Assembly: GCF_023502325.1 (NCBI RefSeq)
Contig: NZ_JAMFLZ010000007.1
Location: 1-64,000, forward strand
Direction of reading: 5' to 3'
Origin: Wocania_A spongiicola
GTDB lineage: Bacteria; Bacteroidota; Bacteroidia; Flavobacteriales; Flavobacteriaceae
DNA length: 64,000 bases
Shown here: positions 9,871 to 18,088 of the stretch, piece by piece
Numbering within the stretch: position 1 is the stretch's first letter
Layout: the number at the start of each line of letters is the position of its first letter
The notes under the pieces: model-generated
The model's database searches: none
What the model saw: only the letters and a program-made list of their open reading frames with translations
Told to the model about the DNA's origin: nothing
Translations under genes and position numbers: made by a program

Positions 9871-10461
9871 ATGAAAAAGTCTAACATTATCATGCTAATA
9901 GCGGCTTTATTGCCATTAGGATTATTTCTATTTCCTTTATGGAGAATAACATTAGAAGCTCCACAATATCCAACTCCGTTAGCCATGAACATACATATCA
10001 ATGATTTTTCAGATGTACATCCGCATGATATAAAAAACATCAATTTAATGAATCATTATGTTGGTATGAAATATATTCCTGAGGCCATTCCGGAATTTAA
10101 AATATTTCCCATCGGAATTATAGTTACTTCAATATTAGGGCTTTTAATAGCTTTTAAAGGTAATTATAAATGGTTTTTAGGCTGGTTTATGTTAATGGTT
10201 GTTTTAAGCGCTGCAGGGTTATACGATTTCTATCTATGGGAGCATGATTATGGTCATAATCTAGATCCAAAAGCCATTATGAAATTTACTAATCCAGATG
10301 GTACGGTAATGGGTTTTCAGCCCCCATTATTTGGAAGTAAAGATATTTTAAACTTCAAGGCTCACTCATATCCAAGATTGGGAGCATTCTTTTTAGGTCT
10401 TGGTATCGCCGCATCATTATTTGCATATTTTATTGGAAAAAAGAATGGTAAGAAAACTTGA
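9871..10461 (+). CDS. Membrane protein of the nos operon, function unknown
   Basis: A 196-residue membrane protein between nosZ and nosL. I predict about four helices: residues 5-25, about 85-100, 105-125 and 170-190, with a periplasmic loop rich in His, Asp and Asn (HINDFSDVHPHDIKNINLMNH) after the first. A further His/Asp cluster (EHDYGHNLD) follows the third helix. The His-rich loops suggest metal handling, perhaps copper delivery to NosZ, but this is inference. I know similar unnamed proteins at this place in Bacteroidetes nos clusters. The start at 9871 follows the hairpin by 55 bp. Confidence 0.75.
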   Translation: MKKSNIIMLIAALLPLGLFLFPLWRITLEAPQYPTPLAMNIHINDFSDVHPHDIKNINLMNHYVGMKYIPEAIPEFKIFPIGIIVTSILGLLIAFKGNYKWFLGWFMLMVVLSAAGLYDFYLWEHDYGHNLDPKAIMKFTNPDGTVMGFQPPLFGSKDILNFKAHSYPRLGAFFLGLGIAASLFAYFIGKKNGKKT

Positions 10462-10498
10462 GGTTATGTAGAAAAACACATTAAAACACTAAAAAATC

Positions 10499-10936
10499 AT
10501 GAAAACACTAAAACATTATACCTTATTAGGCTTACTCATACTGCTTTTTAGTTGCAGTATATCTCCTAAAAAAATTGACTATGGTAATGATGGTTGCCAT
10601 TTTTGTAAAATGACTATTGTAGATAAACTCCATGCTGCAGAGGTAATTACAAAAAAAGGAAAGGTCTATAAATTTGATGCTACAGAATGTATGATCAATT
10701 TTATGGATGAATTTGATACAACTCAAATAGCACTTTACCTGTCTAATAACTACTCAGAACCTGAAGCCCTTATAGATTCTAAACAAGCAATTTTTTTAAT
10801 CAGCAAAAACATTCCAAGCCCAATGGGTGCTTACTTATCAGCATTTAAAGAAAAAGTTGAAGCTGAGAAAGTTAAAGCCAAAAAAAGCGGAACACTATAT
10901 ACTTGGGATGAACTTTTAGCTCATTTTAAAAACTAA
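10499..10936 (+). CDS. nosL: NosL, copper chaperone lipoprotein for nitrous oxide reductase
   Basis: A 145-residue lipoprotein (FSCS, Cys19). The NosL copper-binding motif CHFCKM is at residues 33-38 (Cys33, Cys36, Met38), followed by the family pattern HAAEVITKKGKVYKFDATECMINFM. NosL binds Cu(I) and supplies it for CuZ assembly on NosZ, together with the NosDFY complex. It is placed 5 bp before nosD in the usual order. Length matches the family. Confidence 0.93.
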   Translation: MKTLKHYTLLGLLILLFSCSISPKKIDYGNDGCHFCKMTIVDKLHAAEVITKKGKVYKFDATECMINFMDEFDTTQIALYLSNNYSEPEALIDSKQAIFLISKNIPSPMGAYLSAFKEKVEAEKVKAKKSGTLYTWDELLAHFKN

Positions 10937-10940
10937 TACC

Positions 10941-12176
10941 ATGAATAAGCTATTAGTTTTTGTAAGTATATTTTTAATAACCTCTTCAAGTGTATCTCAA
11001 ACTGTTGAAGTTTGTAAAAGTTGTTCAGTGAAGTCAATTAAAGAAGCTTTAACTATTGCAAAAGATTATGACACTATTCGGTTAAAAAAAGGAACTTACA
11101 AAGAGTACAATATAATCATAGACAAACCTATAGCAATCATTGGGGAGGATTATCCAGTTATTGATGGTGAATTAAAAGGAGAGGTCATTACTATAATTTC
11201 TGACGATGTTTTATTAGATGGCCTATTTGTTATTAATGTAGGCACAAGTTATACAGAAGATTACGCAGCAATCCGTGTTAGAAAAAGCAAAAATTTTGTT
11301 ATTCAGAATGTTGTGTTAGAAAAACTGTTTTTTGGTATTTATATTGAAAAATCTAGTTATGGTAAAGTCTATCACAACAAAATAATTGGTGATGCTGTTG
11401 AGGAATATAATTCTGGAAATGGTATACAATTATGGTATAGTAATCATATTGAAATTGAGCATAACTATGTTGAGCATGTACGCGATGGTATTTATTTAGA
11501 GTTTTCAGATGATTGTATCATTAAAAATAATGTAAGTGCTGAAAACTTGAGATATGGATTACATTTTATGTTTTCCAACGATGATTTATATCAAGATAAT
11601 ACCTTCGAAAACAATGGCGCTGGTGTAGCAGTAATGTTTTCAAAGAAAATAAAAATGCTTAACAATACATTTAGAGAAAATTGGGGTACGGCTTCATATG
11701 GAATGCTTTTAAAAGAAATTAATGATGCAGAAATTATTGGTAACACGTTTGAAGAAAACACCATAGGCATTAACATTGAAGGTTCAAACAGAATAACCTA
11801 CAAACACAATAATTTTAAAAACAATGGTTGGGCAATTAAAGTACGTGGAGCATGCTATACCAATCGTTTTTTAGAAAACAATTTTCTATATAATTCTTTT
11901 GACATTGCCTATAATAGCAAGGTTAATGATAATGTTTTTGATAGAAATTATTGGAGCAATTATACGGGTTACGATCTTGATAAAAATGGCATCGGTGATG
12001 TGCCGTACAGGCCTGTTAAGCTCTTTTCATACATTGTGAATCGCACTCCAGAAACTATCATCTTATTACGCAGTATGTTTATAGATATTATAGATTTTTC
12101 AGAAAAAATATCTCCGGTTTTTACTCCAGATAATTTATTAGATAATAATCCATTAATAAAGAAAGTTTCATGGTAA
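10941..12176 (+). CDS. nosD: NosD, periplasmic beta-helix copper-site maturation protein
   Basis: A 411-residue exported protein (signal peptide to about residue 19, ending VSQ). Repeated short motifs such as NNVSAENLRYGLHF and NTFEENTIGINIEG form a right-handed beta-helix of the CASH/NosD type. Near the C-terminus, NRNYWSNYTGYDLDKNGIGD is a typical NosD signature region in slightly varied form. NosD works with the NosFY transporter to deliver copper or sulfur for the CuZ cluster. It overlaps nosF by 7 bp, showing coupled translation. Confidence 0.94.
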   Translation: MNKLLVFVSIFLITSSSVSQTVEVCKSCSVKSIKEALTIAKDYDTIRLKKGTYKEYNIIIDKPIAIIGEDYPVIDGELKGEVITIISDDVLLDGLFVINVGTSYTEDYAAIRVRKSKNFVIQNVVLEKLFFGIYIEKSSYGKVYHNKIIGDAVEEYNSGNGIQLWYSNHIEIEHNYVEHVRDGIYLEFSDDCIIKNNVSAENLRYGLHFMFSNDDLYQDNTFENNGAGVAVMFSKKIKMLNNTFRENWGTASYGMLLKEINDAEIIGNTFEENTIGINIEGSNRITYKHNNFKNNGWAIKVRGACYTNRFLENNFLYNSFDIAYNSKVNDNVFDRNYWSNYTGYDLDKNGIGDVPYRPVKLFSYIVNRTPETIILLRSMFIDIIDFSEKISPVFTPDNLLDNNPLIKKVSW

Positions 12177-12877
12177 GTATTCAAAATCTATATAAAAGAT
12201 TTGGTAAAAACGAAGTACTTAAAGGTATAGATTTAAGCATTAAAGGTGGCGGAATATTTGCCATACTTGGACCAAATGGCTCAGGTAAAACAACGCTTAT
12301 TAAATCTATTTTAGGAATGGTTATACCAAATAAAGGAGATATTTCTGTTTTGGGAGAAAACATTAGCAAAAACTCTGATTACAGGCATAAAATTGATTAT
12401 CTGCCTCAAATAGCCAATTTCCCCAGCAATCTAAAAGTCAAAGAGTTAATACGCATGATAAAAGATTTACGTAAAAACACTAATGAAGATGAACGCTTAA
12501 TAGAACTGTTTAAAATACAACCCTTTTTAGATAAAAAATTAGGAAACCTATCTGGTGGTACCAAGCAGAAAGTAAATATTTTATTAACCTTTATGTTTGA
12601 TAGTCCATTAATTATATTAGACGAACCTACAACAGGATTAGATCCAATTTCTTTGATAAGGTTAAAAGAGCTTATTCAAGATGAAAAAGCTAAAGGAAAA
12701 ACAATTCTTATTACATCTCACATTATGAGCTTTGTTGAAGAAGTCTCAGATGAAATAGTATTTATACTTGAAGGCAAAATTTATTTTAGAGGCTCAATTT
12801 CAGAATTAAAAACTAAGACCAGTCAACCCGATTTTGAACATGCGATTGCGTCTATATTAACCGATAATCATGCTTAA
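12170..12877 (+). CDS. nosF: NosF, ABC transporter ATP-binding protein
   Basis: A 235-residue ATPase: Walker A GPNGSGKTT at 34-42, signature LSGGTKQK starting at 127, Walker B LIILDEP at 147-153, and the switch His in TSHIMS. It powers the NosDFY complex needed for NosZ maturation. Its start overlaps the end of nosD and its end overlaps nosY by 8 bp, so the three are one translation-coupled unit. Confidence 0.95.
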   Translation: MVSIQNLYKRFGKNEVLKGIDLSIKGGGIFAILGPNGSGKTTLIKSILGMVIPNKGDISVLGENISKNSDYRHKIDYLPQIANFPSNLKVKELIRMIKDLRKNTNEDERLIELFKIQPFLDKKLGNLSGGTKQKVNILLTFMFDSPLIILDEPTTGLDPISLIRLKELIQDEKAKGKTILITSHIMSFVEEVSDEIVFILEGKIYFRGSISELKTKTSQPDFEHAIASILTDNHA

Positions 12878-13652
12878 AATATTAAAATATAGTTTTTTTG
12901 ATTTAATGCGTAGTCGCTGGAGTTACGTGTATTTTGCTTTTTATTTATTGTTAGGTATTGTACTTTTATTTTTAAATAACGACCTATCAAAAGCAGTGAT
13001 TACTTTAATGAATGTCATTATCGTTTTAGTGCCTTTAATTGGAACAATTTTTGGAGTTATGTACTATTATAATTCTAAAGAATTTACAGAGTTATTATTA
13101 GCGCAACCATTAAAACGATCTTCTATATTTTTGGGTCAATATTTAGGCGTAGCATTATCATTATCAATGAGTCTTATTCTTGGTTTAGGCATTCCATTTG
13201 TGTTTTATGGTTTGCTTAAAAGCAATGCCATTTGGGATTTTTCTTTGTTATTAATTACAGGTACTTTTTTAACTTTAATATTTACAGCCTTAGCCTTTAA
13301 TATAGCATTATCTAACGAAAATAAAATTAAAGGATTTGGCTACGCTATTTTATTATGGTTGTTTTTAGCTATAATTTATGATGGTATTTTTTTAATGACC
13401 TTAATCCTATTTGAAGATTATCCATTGGATAAATTATCACTAATAGGAACCATGCTAAATCCTATAGATTTATCAAGAACACTTATTCTATTGAAATTAG
13501 ATATTTCAGCTTTATTAGGCTATACAGGAGCCGTTTTTAAACAATTTTTCGGCACTAGTTTCGGGTTAATTATATCCTTTATAATGTTAACTGTTTGGGT
13601 AATTTTGCCCGTTCTTAGAATTGTATTTAAATCAAAAAAGAAAGATTTTTAA
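12870..13652 (+). CDS. nosY: NosY, ABC transporter permease
   Basis: A 260-residue permease with six predicted membrane helices (near 18-36, 43-66, 98-125, 128-150, 155-180 and 233-253). YYYNSKEFTELLLAQPLKRSS is the cytoplasmic coupling loop of the ABC-2/NosY type. It is the membrane partner of NosF and docks NosD on the periplasmic side. Last gene of the core nos operon; a new promoter follows. Confidence 0.93.
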   Translation: MLKILKYSFFDLMRSRWSYVYFAFYLLLGIVLLFLNNDLSKAVITLMNVIIVLVPLIGTIFGVMYYYNSKEFTELLLAQPLKRSSIFLGQYLGVALSLSMSLILGLGIPFVFYGLLKSNAIWDFSLLLITGTFLTLIFTALAFNIALSNENKIKGFGYAILLWLFLAIIYDGIFLMTLILFEDYPLDKLSLIGTMLNPIDLSRTLILLKLDISALLGYTGAVFKQFFGTSFGLIISFIMLTVWVILPVLRIVFKSKKKDF

Positions 13653-13667
13653 AACCGTAAATTATTA

Positions 13668-13681
13668 ATGACTTTAATCAT
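13668..13681. promoter_or_regulatory. Crp/Fnr-type dyad ATGA-N6-TCAT
   Basis: The same dyad as in the nos promoter, with its centre (13674.5) exactly 29.5 bp from the T of the -7 box at 13704. The 16-bp segment ATCATATTTTATCTCT (13677-13692) also occurs in the nos promoter (6594-6609). This points to the same activator controlling both transcripts. Confidence 0.6.
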
Positions 13682-13703
13682 ATTTTATCTCTATAATTTT
13701 ATC

Positions 13704-13711
13704 TAGATTTG
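13704..13711 (+). promoter_or_regulatory. -7 box TAGATTTG of a probably leaderless transcript
   Basis: The box fits TAnnTTTG and ends only 4 bp before the ATG at 13716, so transcription should start at or next to the start codon. Confidence 0.6.
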
Positions 13712-13715
13712 TTGC

Positions 13716-14111
13716 ATGTTATCAACAATAACACGTAAAATAACAGTATATATTCTAGTACTTATATTATTTGCCCATAATATAAATACACTTGTTATTA
13801 TAGGTGATTTTATTGTTAACCAAGACTTTATTGCTAAGACTTTGTGTATTCAAAAAGAAGAACAGAAAGGATGTAATGGTAAATGTCAATTACGTAAAGA
13901 ACTTTCTGAAAATAATTCAGATTCTAATAACCCTGATCCTATACAAGAAAGCAAACGTATGACGCTAGATGCGTTTTGTTTATCAACAATAAGCAAAGTT
14001 GAAAGTGCATTTATTTCTTTGAATACCTTGAAGCAAAATACAACTTTTAAAACTCCAAAAATCAACAAAATGTATCTGGATATAGATACGCCTCCACCAA
14101 ATTTTAGTTAG
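13716..14111 (+). CDS. Small membrane-anchored protein with Cys motif (CNGKC), possibly metal-binding
   Basis: 131 residues: a membrane helix at about 8-30, then a short conserved-looking patch with Cys44, Cys53 and Cys57 (LCIQKEEQKGCNGKCQL), followed by a Ser/Asn-rich tail. I recall unnamed flavobacterial proteins with the same LCxxKxxxxxxCNGKC pattern; no function is known to me. Three cysteines just outside the membrane suggest copper or haem handling. It has its own promoter, whose activator site matches that of the nos operon, and it precedes copper-type genes, so a role in copper supply during N2O respiration is reasonable but unproven. Confidence 0.7.
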   Translation: MLSTITRKITVYILVLILFAHNINTLVIIGDFIVNQDFIAKTLCIQKEEQKGCNGKCQLRKELSENNSDSNNPDPIQESKRMTLDAFCLSTISKVESAFISLNTLKQNTTFKTPKINKMYLDIDTPPPNFS

Positions 14112-14220
14112 TTTTTTCGATTTATAAAATCACTTAGATTTTACTTCTATGCCTTGCTTATTTATTTAAGGGAGTAGGAAGTTTTCAGACATATTTTAAA
14201 TAAAAAACTAACAAAAATAA

Positions 14221-14273
14221 AACATCCATGACTAAAAATTTAGTCGCATAATGCAATGATTATTATGGATGTT
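14221..14273 (+). promoter_or_regulatory. Structured leader element (nested stems) before the Met/His-rich lipoprotein gene
   Basis: An outer 9-bp stem (AACATCCAT at 14221-14229 with ATGGATGTT at 14265-14273) encloses a 7-bp hairpin GACTAAA/TTTAGTC at 14230-14245 that abuts it directly. A second possible arm, CATAAT with ATTATG, competes with the outer stem. It ends 27 nt before the ATG at 14301. It could be an RNA switch or attenuator, or two overlapping DNA operators. Confidence 0.45.
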
Positions 14274-14300
14274 ATATCTGACAAGTAAAACATAAAACAG

Positions 14301-15146
14301 ATGAAATTTAGATATATATTACCTATTCTACTTATTATATTATTCACCATATCATGTTCAACAGATGACAATGAAGCTCCAATAATAAATGAAATTGAAG
14401 GCCTTATAAAAGTTCAAGATATTACTAACACAACGCATACCATCGAGTTGTTTAATACTACTGGAGATTTTAGAACAGGGTATAATAATGTAAGTATTAG
14501 AATAAAAGAAAAAGCATCAAGTAGTTATATAAAAAACGCTTCCATTTCTTGGATACCAATGATGCAAATGCCATCAATGCAACACTCTTGCCCTAAATCT
14601 GAAGTTACAAAATCAGTAGGTAAAGAAACTGTTTATGAAGGGTTTGTTATTTATCAAATGACAAATACAGATGGTTCTGGTTGGTCTTTAACTGTAAATT
14701 ACACTATTGATGGAACAGATTATACAGCATCAAGTGATATAGTGGTTTTGCAGTCTGAAAAACAAAATACAACCAGTTTTATGGGGAGTGATGATAGCCG
14801 ATACATTATTGCTTTAATTGAACCTAATGAGCCAAAAATTGCAATTAACGATCTTAAGGTTGGTCTTTTTAAAATGAAGAACATGATGACTTTTCCTGTG
14901 GTTGAAGATTATACCATTACACTCGATCCAAGAATGCCAGGAATGGGTAATCACAGTTCTCCTAACAATACCGATTTAAGTTATAATGCTGAAGACCATA
15001 TGTATCACGGCAATTTATCTTTAACAATGACAGGTTACTGGGTACTTAATTTAAAATTAATTAACGATCACAGTGAGGTTTTGAAGGGCGAAGATGTAAC
15101 CGAAGATCATACCAAAAGTTCATTGTATTTAGAGCTAGAATTCTAA
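14301..15146 (+). CDS. Met/His-rich lipoprotein with two YtkA/FixH-like repeats, probably copper-related
   Basis: A 281-residue lipoprotein (lipobox TISC, Cys19). Two similar beta-rich halves each contain a Met/His patch: MMQMPSMQHSCP in the first and DPRMPGMGNHSS in the second. MPxM followed by His is reminiscent of YtkA/FixH-like domains and of methionine-rich Cu(I)-binding segments. It is located between the Cys-motif protein and an OprC/NosA-like TonB receptor, 65 bp before the latter, and may be its surface partner. Domain identity is inferred from pattern, not from a search. Confidence 0.65.
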   Translation: MKFRYILPILLIILFTISCSTDDNEAPIINEIEGLIKVQDITNTTHTIELFNTTGDFRTGYNNVSIRIKEKASSSYIKNASISWIPMMQMPSMQHSCPKSEVTKSVGKETVYEGFVIYQMTNTDGSGWSLTVNYTIDGTDYTASSDIVVLQSEKQNTTSFMGSDDSRYIIALIEPNEPKIAINDLKVGLFKMKNMMTFPVVEDYTITLDPRMPGMGNHSSPNNTDLSYNAEDHMYHGNLSLTMTGYWVLNLKLINDHSEVLKGEDVTEDHTKSSLYLELEF

Positions 15147-15161
15147 AGGTTTGTTAAAAAT

Positions 15162-15190
15162 CAGGCGCATTGTAAATTATAATGCGTCTG
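15162..15190 (+). terminator. Hairpin between the lipoprotein and TonB receptor genes
   Basis: A 10-bp stem with one G-U pair (15162-15171 with 15181-15190) and a 9-nt loop, followed by only three T. More likely a partial terminator or RNA-processing hairpin than a full stop. Confidence 0.5.
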
Positions 15191-15210
15191 TTTAAAAGCA
15201 CTAAAAAAAC

Positions 15211-17205
15211 ATGAAAAAGTTTATCAAATACAGCATTATTTTTCTTTTCAGCGGATTTACATTTGCTCAAGAAGATGGTGCCGTTAAAAAAGACACAACT
15301 AAATTAGACGAAGTTATTGTTTTAGGGCGACGCAAACTTAGCAACTATAGACAAGAAAAAACCTTATCTAGTATAGATGAATATTTAGAGAAGGCAAATA
15401 AAGTTACCATGATAAAACGTGGTAATTATGCTTGGGAACCAACAATAAATAACATGAATAGCGATCGATTAAACGTAACTATTGATGGTATGCAAATTTT
15501 TGGTGCCTGTACTGATAAAATGGATCCTATTACATCCTATGTAGATGTTTCTAATTTAGAAAAAGTAAGTGTTGGTTCTGGTCAAACAGGTACGGAAAAC
15601 GGACATTGCGTTGGTGGTGGATTAGATTTAAAACTACCAGCAAGCAAATATTTTGAATCTGGCTTAAAAACGAGTATAGATTTAGGTTACGAAACCAATG
15701 CTAACTATAGAACTGGAGGTTTAGATATGGAATATTCTAGTAGCAATTTTTATATTAATGCTGATGGTATTCTTAGAAAATCTGATAATTATGAGGCTGG
15801 AAACAGTCAAGAAATATTGTATTCTCAATTTCAAAAATACAACATATCATTACAAACAGGTTTTAAAATAAACGAAAACCAATCCATTGATGCAAATGTA
15901 ATTTACGATAAAGCTACCGATGTTGGTTATCCTTCATTACCAATGGATGTTTCACTTGCCGAAGCTTTAATTACATCTGTTACTCATAATTACAGCAACG
16001 ATTCAACATTTATAAAAACCTTAGAAACTAAACTTTACTTTAATACCATTACTCATGTCATGGACGATTCTAAACGTCCAGATGTACCAATTCGTATGGA
16101 TATGCCTGGGTGGAGTGATACTTATGGGTTTTATAGTAAAGCTACAACAAACATTAATAAACATAAGTTAGTGTTAAATTTAAATGGGTTTTACAATCGT
16201 TCGTTAGCAGAAATGACTATGTACCCAAACGACTCTAATCAACCTGCCATGTTTATGTACACATGGCCTGATATAAGAACACTTTATACAGGGGTTTTTG
16301 CAAAAGATGATTTCTCTTTAAATGATAATGAAACGCTTTCTACTTCCATTAGAGTTGGTTTCCATAGCAATAAAATTTCTAAAGATGTTGGGCTAGAAAG
16401 TCTTCAAATTTTTTATCCTGAAATTAATGATACTAAGAGTAGGTTTTTAACTAGCATAGCTTCAAATTATACATTTAAAAAGAAAAACTACGATATTAGT
16501 TTTGGTATTGGTTATGGAGAAAGAGCCCCTTCTGTTAGTGAAGGTTATGGATTTTTCCTCTTTAATAGTTTTGATAGGTATGATTACATAGGAAACCCAA
16601 CCCTAAAAAACGAAAAAGCAATTGAAGTAAATGTAAAAGCAAATTTTCATAATAGTAAATTTCACATAGGAGTTGAAGCCTCTTATTTTCATATTATGGA
16701 TTATATTATTGGAGATATTGATGCATCGTTAAGCCCTATGACTATTGGCGCAAATGGTGTTAGAATTTATAAAGCTTTATCAAACGCTTCTATTTTTGAT
16801 GTGTATTTAAATACATCATATAAATTATCAAAATCATTTTCAATTAACGGGACCCTTGGTTATAATTACGGAACAAGTAGTAACAATAAAAATCTACCTC
16901 TTATAAAACCTATATCATATTTAGCAGAATTTAGTTATAGCACTGCAAAGTTTAATGCAGCAATTCAATTAGAAGGTAATGGAAACCAAAGTAATTATAG
17001 TAGTTTTTATGGTGAAGACGAAACACCAGCGTATGGTGTTTTAAACTTTAATTTTGGAAATATTTTCTATACTAATACCAAAAAATGGATTTTAAAATAT
17101 GGTGTTGAAAATATTTTAGATGCGAATTATTCAACCTACGCAGATTGGAATAATATACCAAGACAAGGACGTAATTTTTATATGAATGTATCCTTTATAT
17201 TTTAG
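15211..17205 (+). CDS. TonB-dependent outer-membrane receptor, OprC/NosA-like (copper)
   Basis: A 664-residue receptor: signal peptide to about residue 19, TonB box-like LDEVIVLG, plug domain, and a beta-barrel ending MNVSFIF. The plug contains GACTDKMDP (Cys100, Met104), which matches the CxxxM-DP copper-binding motif known from the Pseudomonas OprC/NosA copper receptor; the barrel also has IRMDMPGW, a Met-x-Met where OprC has a His-x-Met pair. No carboxypeptidase-like domain precedes the plug. Location beside nos genes supports copper import for NosZ. Substrate assignment is inference from motif and context. Confidence 0.8.
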   Translation: MKKFIKYSIIFLFSGFTFAQEDGAVKKDTTKLDEVIVLGRRKLSNYRQEKTLSSIDEYLEKANKVTMIKRGNYAWEPTINNMNSDRLNVTIDGMQIFGACTDKMDPITSYVDVSNLEKVSVGSGQTGTENGHCVGGGLDLKLPASKYFESGLKTSIDLGYETNANYRTGGLDMEYSSSNFYINADGILRKSDNYEAGNSQEILYSQFQKYNISLQTGFKINENQSIDANVIYDKATDVGYPSLPMDVSLAEALITSVTHNYSNDSTFIKTLETKLYFNTITHVMDDSKRPDVPIRMDMPGWSDTYGFYSKATTNINKHKLVLNLNGFYNRSLAEMTMYPNDSNQPAMFMYTWPDIRTLYTGVFAKDDFSLNDNETLSTSIRVGFHSNKISKDVGLESLQIFYPEINDTKSRFLTSIASNYTFKKKNYDISFGIGYGERAPSVSEGYGFFLFNSFDRYDYIGNPTLKNEKAIEVNVKANFHNSKFHIGVEASYFHIMDYIIGDIDASLSPMTIGANGVRIYKALSNASIFDVYLNTSYKLSKSFSINGTLGYNYGTSSNNKNLPLIKPISYLAEFSYSTAKFNAAIQLEGNGNQSNYSSFYGEDETPAYGVLNFNFGNIFYTNTKKWILKYGVENILDANYSTYADWNNIPRQGRNFYMNVSFIF

Positions 17206-17231
17206 ATAGAGTTCATTTTTTAATTTCATTA

Positions 17232-17275
17232 AAAATCCCAAAAAGCAATTCGTTTTACTTCTTGGGATTTTCCGA
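17232..17275. terminator. Intrinsic terminator between convergent genes
   Basis: A 10-bp stem AAAATCCCAA (17232-17241) with TTGGGATTTT (17262-17271). It can serve the receptor gene on the plus strand and ric on the minus strand. Confidence 0.7.
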
Positions 17276-17307
17276 TTAAATATTACCGCTCTAAATTGAA
17301 TTTGCTA

Positions 17308-18039
17308 TTAACCAAATTGTTGTTCTAACTCTATAGCTTGAGGGAATAAAATATTGTTTTCTAAGTGAATATGTAAATGTAAATCTTTTTCAAATTCTTC
17401 TAACATCGCAAATGTTACCCCATATGTATTGCAGGCATCTGCTGGAAGAGTATAATTATTTGTAAGCTCAGCTATTTGTCTGAAACGTTCCCCTTCATTA
17501 TCATGTTCATGCATCATCATTTCAATTGGATTTTCTACCGTTATAAACTGTGGAGATTGAATAGCGCCCTGTTGCAACTTAGCTTTTACCATCTTTTTTA
17601 CAAAAGGGAACAATATAAGTTCTTCCTTCTTCATATGTGACGCTAATTCACCTGCCGAGGCAGTAAATAATTCATTTATTTTAAATAATTCTGGATGACG
17701 CTCACCATGAACACGACATAATTTATCTAAAAACTGTTTCAACACTGGAATTCTTTCTTCTACATAGCGATGATGTTTTTTTTCAATATAATCAATTAAC
17801 AAATCTAATGGCCACGATTTATAATCTATAGACTCACCTCCTTTTTCATTTAAAACACGGCTAAGTTCATCTAATAACACATTGCTGTCTATTCCTTTTT
17901 TTTCGCAAGCTTCATCGATTGATCTGTTACCATTGCAACAAAAATCTATTTTATATTTTGAAAAAACGGCTGCAGTTCTATAATCTTCGGCTACAAATTG
18001 TCCGATTTGTTTTTGTGAATCTTTTCGTAGTGTTTCCAT
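17308..18039 (-). CDS. ric: Iron-sulfur cluster repair di-iron protein (RIC/ScdA/YtfE)
   Basis: 243 residues. The N-terminal DUF542 segment has DFCCNGNRSI, and the hemerythrin-like domain supplies iron ligands in HHRYVEER, HGERHPEL, HMKKEEL, MMHEHDNE and HLHIHLENN. The protein repairs Fe-S clusters damaged by nitric oxide or oxidative stress and acts in the cytoplasm. It lies 49 bp downstream of the Rrf2 regulator on the same strand, so both probably form an operon. Presence beside nos genes fits a cell that meets nitrogen oxides. Confidence 0.95.
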   Translation of the reverse strand: METLRKDSQKQIGQFVAEDYRTAAVFSKYKIDFCCNGNRSIDEACEKKGIDSNVLLDELSRVLNEKGGESIDYKSWPLDLLIDYIEKKHHRYVEERIPVLKQFLDKLCRVHGERHPELFKINELFTASAGELASHMKKEELILFPFVKKMVKAKLQQGAIQSPQFITVENPIEMMMHEHDNEGERFRQIAELTNNYTLPADACNTYGVTFAMLEEFEKDLHLHIHLENNILFPQAIELEQQFG

Positions 18040-18088
18040 AATAATTATTTATTTCGGATGTTTTTATCCTATTTATATTCAAATTTTT

